The notes beneath the pieces were generated by a model. That model was not told the DNA's origin, ran no database searches, and was given only the letters and a program-made list of their open reading frames with translations. From JBELHO01 sp042091375 (GTDB lineage: Bacteria > Pseudomonadota > Gammaproteobacteria > Enterobacterales > Alteromonadaceae), in NCBI GenBank assembly GCA_042091375.1, contig JBELHO010000060.1, forward strand, positions 1 through 20,469: DNA of 20,469 nucleotides. The letters run 5' to 3'. Below, piece after piece: positions 15,022-20,469 of this stretch. Position 1 is the stretch's first letter. Every line of letters begins with the position of its first letter. The translations under genes were made by a program, and so were the position numbers.

Positions 15022-15336
15022 ATGGAAATTAGAGGCGATATCGTAAAGAAAATGCGCATGGCTAAAGGTTGGACGCAAGCCCATTTAGCAGAGATATGTG
15101 ATGTCAATTTGCGTACCATTCAACGAGTAGAAAACCAAGGTAATGCTTCTGTTGAAACCATTATGGCCCTTTGCGTTGCCTTTGAAGTAAAGCGCCAAGC
15201 TTTATTTAAAGTACCTGAGCCTTCGGAAATTCAGCCTGCCGTTCAACGCATCAGTAAAGTTCATATTGTGATATTTGTTAGCGGTGTTTTACTCGGTATG
15301 ACCAGTGTGTTTGTGCCAATGGTATTGTTTAGCTAG
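15022..15336 (+). CDS. XRE-type helix-turn-helix protein with C-terminal membrane helix
   Basis: This 104-residue protein has a Cro/C1-type HTH at residues 5-58: VKKMRMAKGWTQAHLAEICDV, a recognition helix around NLRTIQRVENQG, then ASVETIMALCVAFEV. After a short linker, residues 80-103 form a hydrophobic helix (VIFVSGVLLGMTSVFVPMVLF), so the DNA-binding domain is tethered to the membrane from the cytoplasmic side. Membrane anchoring is unusual for such a short XRE protein and suggests signal-dependent control through a membrane partner. The obvious partners are the two co-transcribed membrane proteins just upstream. Targets could be its own operon; no operator could be identified. Confidence 0.88.
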   Translation: MEIRGDIVKKMRMAKGWTQAHLAEICDVNLRTIQRVENQGNASVETIMALCVAFEVKRQALFKVPEPSEIQPAVQRISKVHIVIFVSGVLLGMTSVFVPMVLFS

Positions 15337-15505
15337 TTCTAGATGACACTTTATAAAACCGTCTTTTTCAATAAAAAAACTGTGCACTAGAACAAAAGCC
15401 TTTGAACCCATTATCTGAGTTTTGATAATGAAAACTGGCTTTATTTTCATCTGGAATTCTCATAACTGAAAAAAAATACAACACCTATACAACACTTGCT
15501 GGGAG

Positions 15506-15775
15506 TTATTTAGGGTGCTTGGTTGTAGTTGAAATGGCCTTGCCAAGCAGGATGATTGTTATCAAATACAATACCCACAATATTGGAGCTATGGTAAATA
15601 TCCAATCTGCACGCCATACAATGTTCAATTCACCAGTGCGATAAAAAGAATCGCCAGCAGAATATAACCACTGGCAAACATGCAACAAACCGAAACATTG
15701 AAAAAACAAACGAATAGGGTAAATAACCTGACTTTCTTTGACGCAGTGATACTCTTTTTGAAAAAAATTACCCAT
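15506..15775 (-). CDS. Small hypothetical membrane protein
   Basis: This 89-residue ORF has two hydrophobic stretches, about residues 18-41 (including FFQCFGLLHVCQWL) and 58-80 (WIFTIAPILWVLYLITIILLG), separated by a polar loop, and ends in a short basic tail. TAGGA lies about 12 bases before the ATG, a rather long distance. I do not recognise the family. It is convergent with the XRE operon and separated from it by about 170 bp that contain two 7-bp hairpins (CATTATC/GATAATG and ATGAAAA/TTTTCAT near 15410-15450) but no strong terminator. It could be a real orphan or an unexpressed ORF. Confidence 0.5.
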   Translation of the reverse strand: MGNFFQKEYHCVKESQVIYPIRLFFQCFGLLHVCQWLYSAGDSFYRTGELNIVWRADWIFTIAPILWVLYLITIILLGKAISTTTKHPK

Positions 15776-16104
15776 AACTTAGCAAAGTCCTATTTTTATT
15801 AGCTTTCATTGATTAATTCACTCCATCAAGTTGCCAGCTAATACCTGTATCGCGAGGCAATTGGGTTTTTCTGAATAGTCTAAGCCTATCAGCATCACTG
15901 ATTCATTGCTATGTAATAAAACAATTGAATTAACAATTATGTTAATAAAGGACAAAACGAGCTCTCGGTATTTACATTTTTTCGCAGAATATATGATCAC
16001 TCAGCATTATTATCTTAGAACAGTCGGTAGTTATTTGAGTTAGGGTATTAATCTTATCCACATTCACTATCACCATCCTAGTTTTATAATAGCAGCTCCA
16101 TTTT
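15776..16104. other. Stretch without a confident gene, possible gene remnants
   Basis: Only short minus-strand ORFs occur here (a 60-codon frame at 15818-16000 and the tail of one that overlaps the SGNH gene), and neither has a good ribosome site or recognisable motifs. One alternative minus frame ends with a protein-like tail (LFRKTQLPRDTGISWQLDG) without a usable start, which may be a decayed gene end. No terminator was recognised for the SGNH operon. Confidence 0.4.
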
Positions 16105-16911
16105 TTATCCACCAAATTGACATGAGGGGTGCGACTGATGAGTTTCAGAGGCAATCTGTCCGAGTAGTTGTTGGATTGACTCATCGACAGCTATCTCCGG
16201 AATATAGGGAAGAAGGTCGGCGGAATTCCCAGTTATCACTTCATAAAAAACAAGGGCAGTGAGCATACTCCCTGTAAGCGATGCGTGATTGCCATCACTG
16301 TGGTGAAGAGGGAGTTGAGGAGAGATCAATAGTACTCTATCCCAGGTTAATCCTATGGGCGCCACACAACTCTTTTGTTGCTGAGAAATAGCTGTATGCA
16401 GAGTATGTATTCTCTGTCCTTCATTTAAATTTCCCCGTTGCGGGTGCTCAGGAAACAGTATTGGTGTTGCTCCATTTACTTTTGCCTTCGCAATCCAATG
16501 TTGAGCTGCTGTTGTTGGATATGTTGTAGAGTCTGACTGTGAATATTTTTGTCCCTGTAAGATAACATGTGTCCACGAACCGTTTTCGAGTTTAGCAACC
16601 TGCTTAGCACTAGCTAGGTTATCATCGAGAAACCCACCTGCTGCATTTTCTATATAGATCAAGCGATCTGGATCAGATGTAACAATTAAGCGTTTTATTA
16701 ACTCTGCCTGTCTTGCGGTATGGCTATTGCCATAAAGCAATATCCGATAAGGGCTACTCTGCCGATTATCGGGGATGGCTAAATTACTATTAGGATTACC
16801 AGCCACAGGAGCAGATGACTGTTGCTCAGCCGATTTGCTCTCTGGCTCGCTTTGTCCACATGCAACCAAACTGAGACAGAGTAAGATTGTGAATAAGGTT
16901 TTTTGCATCAT
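16105..16911 (-). CDS. SGNH-hydrolase-like lipoprotein
   Basis: This 268-residue protein has a lipobox LVAC (Cys18) followed by a low-complexity Ser/Glu/Gln linker to about residue 52. The domain has SGNH features: block I ILLYGNSHT with Ser63, a VILQGQ segment near 116 in the block III position, and block V HHSDGNHAS with Asp206 and His209 as likely catalytic partners. These enzymes remove acetyl or other acyl groups from esters, often from polysaccharides. It is 32 bp downstream of the esterase gene on the same strand, so both are probably on one transcript. Surface ester-linked substrates fit the polysaccharide-degrading context, but the exact substrate is unknown. Confidence 0.8.
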   Translation of the reverse strand: MMQKTLFTILLCLSLVACGQSEPESKSAEQQSSAPVAGNPNSNLAIPDNRQSSPYRILLYGNSHTARQAELIKRLIVTSDPDRLIYIENAAGGFLDDNLASAKQVAKLENGSWTHVILQGQKYSQSDSTTYPTTAAQHWIAKAKVNGATPILFPEHPQRGNLNEGQRIHTLHTAISQQQKSCVAPIGLTWDRVLLISPQLPLHHSDGNHASLTGSMLTALVFYEVITGNSADLLPYIPEIAVDESIQQLLGQIASETHQSHPSCQFGG

Positions 16912-16943
16912 TTTTCCTTTATTGAGATTGGTGTGTTAGCCAG

Positions 16944-17834
16944 TTAGTTGAAGATTGGGGAGTATATCTGCCTTAAGATCTCATCATCATAAGCGGCTTC
17001 GTGAGGCACATTAGCCATGTTTGAAAAACTGACATTCAATTCACAATTGCGCCATATTTCTGTTGCAGTTGTCGAGCTAGAACTGATAACTCCTGGGTGT
17101 GAGGTTATAGTGGATGTTGCATCACAACCGTTGATATTACGCCAGTGAGCTAAAGTGTCGTTGACAGATTTGATATTACCTGTGTTTCTGCCATTCATAG
17201 GAACATCAGTATCTACAAGGCTATGAAAATGATGAAGAGTGATAGGTGTTGATGTAGTGCATTGAGTAAATTCACCACGAAACTGTCCAGCAAGAGAGAC
17301 TAATGCGGTTATCTGCTCTGGGATTTGGCAGGCCAATTTATAGCCCATAAAACCGCCTGCAGAGTAACCAAATACATAAACATCCTCACTGGTTATGGTG
17401 TTTTCAGCTCTGAGTTTGGTGAGTAGGTTTTCAATAAACACCACATCAGTTGTCGTTGCATTATCATTAACACTTGCCCAACCCCATACAGCATTACTTC
17501 CTTGTGGTGCGACAGATAGAAGCTGCATGTCATTAGTAATGGCTTTAGCATTAAATATATTACTTACTTTTTGTGGATTACCTGGCGCTCCGTGAAGAAA
17601 GAGAGCGATCCCGTTGATCTCTCCATCGGGTTTATAGACAATGGCATCACGGTTGTCTAAGCTGATGCAGCTCGCACCAGTATCTAAAGACGAGCCCGCG
17701 CATTGAGTTGCTGGCGGAGTAAAAACCGGTGCTGTTGTACTTTCATCATTACCGCTACCACCACAACCGCTGACTAGTAATGCGAATAGGCTAGTGATAG
17801 AAAGTGGCGTTAAATTAGTGACTCTGTTATTCAT
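16944..17834 (-). CDS. PHB-depolymerase/LpqC-like esterase, lipoprotein
   Basis: This 296-residue protein has a lipobox VSGC (Cys24) and a linker, then an alpha/beta hydrolase domain of the polyhydroxybutyrate-depolymerase/feruloyl-esterase-like type. Visible marks are ALFLHGAPGNP near 77 (oxyanion region), nucleophile Ser158 in VFGYSAGGFMG, an acid candidate in HFHSLVDTDVP (Asp208 or Asp210) and a late His278 in VPHEA. In relatives the C-terminal His usually lies in a GGGH-type motif; here the context is different, so substrate assignment is loose. AAAGG lies at a good distance before the ATG. It is the first gene of the operon with the SGNH lipoprotein and is divergent from the CadC-like regulator across 120 bp, which suggests control by that regulator. 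Confidence 0.82.
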   Translation of the reverse strand: MNNRVTNLTPLSITSLFALLVSGCGGSGNDESTTAPVFTPPATQCAGSSLDTGASCISLDNRDAIVYKPDGEINGIALFLHGAPGNPQKVSNIFNAKAITNDMQLLSVAPQGSNAVWGWASVNDNATTTDVVFIENLLTKLRAENTITSEDVYVFGYSAGGFMGYKLACQIPEQITALVSLAGQFRGEFTQCTTSTPITLHHFHSLVDTDVPMNGRNTGNIKSVNDTLAHWRNINGCDATSTITSHPGVISSSSTTATEIWRNCELNVSFSNMANVPHEAAYDDEILRQIYSPIFN

Positions 17835-17910
17835 GGTGTGACCTTTTGTTGTTGAAGTTTAACCAGCTTGCCAGTCGCTTGATTTTTAACAATAAACAAG
17901 TGAGAATGGT

Positions 17911-17938
17911 TTGATAATGGAATGATAATTAATAATAA
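17911..17938 (+). promoter_or_regulatory. Possible sigma-70 promoter of the CadC-like regulator gene
   Basis: TTGATA at 17911-17916 and TAATAA at 17933-17938 are spaced by 16 bases, a tolerable sigma-70 arrangement in AT-rich DNA. The leader would be very short, about ten bases including an AGAGGA ribosome site at 17944-17949, so the call is weak. Confidence 0.3.
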
Positions 17939-17954
17939 AATCAAGAGGATATAA

Positions 17955-20027
17955 ATGCGATATGCATTTGGTGATATCGAAATCGATACCACTCAGATAC
18001 GATTAGTAAAAGGTGGTGTGCTAGTTGAGTGTGAGCCTAAGGTGTTTACACTGCTGGTTTATTTTTGTCAGCACCCCGAAAAGGCTATATCAAGAGTAGA
18101 GTTAGTAGACAAGGTTTGGGGTGGTAGAGTTGTTAGCGATGCCGCTGTTAATCGCGCAGTTGGTGAACTTCGTAAACTTTTGGAAGATAACCTATCATCG
18201 CCAAAATGGATAAAAACAGTCAGTAAAGTTGGCTACCAACTGACGGTGACACCTGTAGAGCTTGTTGAAAATTGTGGGTCTGAGCGAGCAGATGAAAGTT
18301 TGAACTATCACTCTTCGGCTAGGACTGATATCACTGAAAAAGTGATCACTGAACAAGCAATCTTCAGATTCAGCAAGACGACTTTTATACTCTTCTGTAT
18401 CATTACTTTATTGATTTTAATGCAATTTTTACCAATACAGGAAAGCCGTGATAGGGTTGAGATATTAAGTCGTCAGCCGATCACCTCTCTAATGGGTAGC
18501 GCCTTTAACCCATTTTATCAAGCCAAGAGTGATATATTAGTTTTTCTTTATAAAGCAGATAAAGAGTCAAACGCACAACCCTATATACAAGAGGGCGAGC
18601 AAGAACCCAAAGCCCTTATTCAAGATGACTATTATTACACTGATGTAATTTATGGCGCTGATGGCAACCTCTATGCATCTCGGTTGGATAACTTAGCGCA
18701 AAAAAACTGTGAAGTAATAACCTTTGATCCCGAGAATCAGATATCTTCAGTCTTGTTTAGTTGCGGAAAAAGAGTGGTGACTCAGCTCGATTTTGATCAA
18801 CAGCAGCGGCGACTGATCTATCGTTCTAGGCCAAATATCTCGGCCCCCTATGCTGTTTACTCTTTTCAAGTAAATACCGGCAGGCAAGAGCAGCTGACCC
18901 ATCCGTTACAAAAAGGCAATACCTTAGGTGACTATTATTTCTCTTTATCGCCTGACAATAAAAGATTAGCTGTGGTTGAGTACCGTGGAGACGGTTTAGA
19001 TCATATCAAGTTTATTGATCTCAATGATAACCGAGTGCTGGCTAAGGAGCCTTTTATTGAGAATGTACATGGGCTTTTATGGCATTCAAGAAAAGGAATA
19101 TTAGTGGCAAATGGAGATGGTCTCTATGAGTATGATGTTGATGCACACAAATTAGTCTCTGTAGAGCGCAGTGATCAGTTTGGACGCCTAGCTCACGGGA
19201 TAGGAGCGAACACTACTTTGACGGAGCGCAGCCAGCTAACGGTAAACATCTTTGCATTTCAAAAAGGAGAGGAGAAGGTCTCGGCATTGACTGAAATCAG
19301 TGGCATAAGCAGAGGGGCTGTATTTGGTCATAGGTCAAACACCTTTGCCTATTCAGCCAATCGAACAGGTACAGTAGAGATCTATATTCAGCCAGAAAAT
19401 GGCCCTGGATTTAACAGTGATTTTATTGAACCCATAGAACATATTTCCGTACTGTCATGGTCTGCCGATGATGCCACTTTACTGGCCAGTGTTAATGGTG
19501 CTTTGTATCTATTTTCTATGGCAGATCGGAGCTGGAGAAGAGTAGCACAGTCTTTTGCTCAAATTCACCATGCTAGTTTCTCAAACCGATCAGTACTTTT
19601 TAGCGCAGAGTTAGCTGGTATGTGGAATATATGGCGATTATCGCTGATTGATGGTGCAGTCGAGCAGCTAACAACACAAGGAGGTTACAGCGTTCAAGGC
19701 GATGAACATTCGATATATTTTACTAAATACAATCAAGCAGGCTTGTATCAGTTGCACCTCGATAGTGGCAAAGAGTCTGTGGTAATTGAGGAGTTTCCCA
19801 TTGCTGGCTGGCGTCATTGGCAACTAACTCTGGGAAAAATTTACTACCTGTTAGGTAAAGAGTATAGAGAGATGGATCTCAAGTCAGAGACAGTTACTCT
19901 TCTTTATAAATTCTCAGGCCGTGCGCCTTTACATTGTCATATGGCTTATCTCGATGATTTTTTTGCCTGTGATCAAGTGGAGCTAAGTACAAGTAATATT
20001 TGGCAGTTACAGCTAACTAAGTCGTGA
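17955..20027 (+). CDS. CadC/ToxR-type membrane transcriptional regulator with TolB-like periplasmic domain
   Basis: This 690-residue protein has an OmpR-type winged helix at residues 1-98 (FGDIEID, then VECEPKVFTLLVYF, SRVELVDKVWGG, VVSDAAVNRAVGELRKLL and the wing WIKTVSKVGYQL). One membrane helix lies at about 142-160 (TFILFCIITLLILMQFLP). The remaining 530 residues are periplasmic and contain repeated segments such as YYFSLSPDNKRLAVVEYRG and HISVLSWSADDATLLASVNG, typical of TolB/WD40-like beta-propeller blades. No phospho-acceptor domain is present, so it acts as a one-component sensor that binds DNA from the membrane. AGAGGA precedes the ATG by five bases. The divergent esterase/SGNH operon is the most obvious target. 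The gene ends before a long hairpin. Confidence 0.88.
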   Translation: MRYAFGDIEIDTTQIRLVKGGVLVECEPKVFTLLVYFCQHPEKAISRVELVDKVWGGRVVSDAAVNRAVGELRKLLEDNLSSPKWIKTVSKVGYQLTVTPVELVENCGSERADESLNYHSSARTDITEKVITEQAIFRFSKTTFILFCIITLLILMQFLPIQESRDRVEILSRQPITSLMGSAFNPFYQAKSDILVFLYKADKESNAQPYIQEGEQEPKALIQDDYYYTDVIYGADGNLYASRLDNLAQKNCEVITFDPENQISSVLFSCGKRVVTQLDFDQQQRRLIYRSRPNISAPYAVYSFQVNTGRQEQLTHPLQKGNTLGDYYFSLSPDNKRLAVVEYRGDGLDHIKFIDLNDNRVLAKEPFIENVHGLLWHSRKGILVANGDGLYEYDVDAHKLVSVERSDQFGRLAHGIGANTTLTERSQLTVNIFAFQKGEEKVSALTEISGISRGAVFGHRSNTFAYSANRTGTVEIYIQPENGPGFNSDFIEPIEHISVLSWSADDATLLASVNGALYLFSMADRSWRRVAQSFAQIHHASFSNRSVLFSAELAGMWNIWRLSLIDGAVEQLTTQGGYSVQGDEHSIYFTKYNQAGLYQLHLDSGKESVVIEEFPIAGWRHWQLTLGKIYYLLGKEYREMDLKSETVTLLYKFSGRAPLHCHMAYLDDFFACDQVELSTSNIWQLQLTKS

Positions 20028-20083
20028 ACTGAATTTAAGTCAAGGTTACCCACCAAGTTTTCCAGTTTGCTCGATACCATAAA

Positions 20084-20130
20084 AAACCGCCTTGTTTATG
20101 CGTATAAATTAAGCATAGATAAGACGGTTT
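20084..20130 (+). terminator. Long hairpin after the CadC-like gene, terminator-like
   Basis: Arms 20084-20101 and 20113-20130 pair over 17 of 18 positions in plus-strand RNA (15 Watson-Crick and two G-U pairs, one mismatch) around an 11-base loop. The two G-U pairs favour a role in plus-strand RNA. The base is A-rich on the left (AAAAAACCG), but only three T follow the stem, so it is a terminator of imperfect form or another 3' structure. Confidence 0.55.
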
Positions 20131-20173
20131 CAACACAATACTTTATTACTCTCTGACAATTGTTTTGTAGAAG

Positions 20174-20190
20174 CCAAATAAAGTTGGAAC
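20174..20190 (+). repeat. Direct repeat copy 1, CCAAATAAAGTTGGAAC
   Basis: This is the first and outermost of three same-direction repeats near the right edge. It lies directly inside the TGTAGAAG proposed as the element terminus. Confidence 0.8.
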
Positions 20191-20272
20191 CTGACTTCTT
20201 GGTGCGCTTTATAGGCATAATTTACAAGTCGTAATTTAGGTCAAGAGCTAGCCATAAGCGGTCTGATCTTCC

Positions 20273-20289
20273 CCAAATAAAGTAGGAAA
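20273..20289 (+). repeat. Direct repeat copy 2, CCAAATAAAGTAGGAAA
   Basis: It is 99 bp from copy 1 in the same orientation and matches it at all but two positions. Confidence 0.8.
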
Positions 20290-20335
20290 CAAAAAATAAT
20301 AATTGAAATTTACCAAAAAAAACCTGAAAAAATGA

Positions 20336-20352
20336 CTAAATAAAGTCGGAAA
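20336..20352 (+). repeat. Direct repeat copy 3, CTAAATAAAGTCGGAAA
   Basis: It is 63 bp from copy 2 in the same orientation, differing from copy 1 at the second base, at the base after AAAGT, and at the last base. About 115 bases of non-coding AT-rich DNA follow to the window edge. Confidence 0.8.
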
Positions 20353-20469
20353 TCTAAGAGTTACTTATATTCATCGATAATCTACTAAATGTTTATCTTT
20401 ATAATCATCGTCCTTATTTTTACTCACCTTTCATTTAAAAGCAGAAATTGATTAATACGGAAAAATACA

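Larger units (their letters stand above)
20166..20353 (+). mobile_element. Putative transposon end with TnsB-type repeat sites
   Basis: Three direct repeats with core AAATAAAGTNGGAA lie at 20174-20190, 20273-20289 and 20336-20352. The first sits eight bases inside TGTAGAAG, which starts with TGT at 20166. From memory, the Tn7 left end has the same plan: TGT plus five bases, then spaced sites with a core close to AAAATAGTTGGGAAC. The likeness in layout and core suggests a Tn7-like end opening to the right, outside the window. No transposase gene or second end is visible, so the call is provisional. Confidence 0.45.

Noticed and set aside
15337..15505. Terminator between the XRE gene and the convergent small membrane protein
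   Set aside because: Only two 7-bp AT-rich hairpins without a T tract were found, too weak to call.
15818..16184. Two short minus-strand ORFs of 60 and 70 codons
   Set aside because: One overlaps the SGNH gene in another frame, and neither has a ribosome site or protein-like motifs; possible gene debris only.

Overview
The window looks like a chromosomal segment of an AT-rich marine gammaproteobacterium, probably of the Alteromonadales (Alteromonas/Catenovulum-like). This is inferred from protein style: an ExoP-type GH3 glucosidase, many secreted or lipoprotein hydrolases, a CadC-type membrane regulator with a TolB-like sensor domain, and a short MITE-like element. No rRNA, tRNA or CRISPR was seen. 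Taxonomy is an inference, not read from a marker gene.

Layout, left to right. (1) 199-2526, minus: two exported serine hydrolases of the beta-lactamase/penicillin-binding fold. (2) 2691-3517, minus: a decayed pyridoxamine-phosphate-oxidase-like gene cut in two by a 273-bp MITE-like element, with an N-terminal frameshift and two in-frame stops. (3) 3858-6415, minus: a translationally coupled pair (TAATG overlap) of a GH5 endoglucanase and a clan GH-G (GH63/GH37-like) glycosidase. (4) 6416-6939: control region with a perfect 30-bp palindrome of LacI-family type. (5) 6940-9546, plus: ExoP-like GH3 lipoprotein ending in a perfect terminator hairpin, then an endonuclease/exonuclease/phosphatase-family lipoprotein. 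(6) 10445-12688, minus: a second, BglX-like GH3. Regions 3-6 form a beta-glucan/cellodextrin-type utilisation locus: the GH5 cuts the polymer and the GH3 enzymes release glucose. The role of the GH63-like enzyme is unclear.

(7) 12960-13614, minus: a broken alpha/beta hydrolase gene with ATC where the start should be and an A-run frameshift. (8) 14195-15336, plus: a tight three-gene operon with no recognised function: two paralogous small proteins with C-terminal membrane helices and an XRE-type DNA-binding protein with its own C-terminal membrane helix. This is the best candidate for an undescribed system. (9) 15506-15775: a small membrane protein. (10) 16105-17834, minus: an SGNH-like lipoprotein and a PHB-depolymerase-like esterase lipoprotein in one operon, divergent from (11) 17955-20027, plus: a CadC/ToxR-type one-component regulator with a periplasmic beta-propeller-like domain.

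(12) 20084-20469: a long hairpin after the regulator, then three spaced direct repeats with core AAATAAAGTNGGAA. The first lies directly inside a TGT trinucleotide. This resembles the TnsB-binding end of a Tn7-like transposon whose body would lie to the right of the window; it is a pattern-based inference. The region is marked by decay and transfer signs (MITE, two pseudogenes, possible transposon end) around an otherwise intact polysaccharide-degradation locus.
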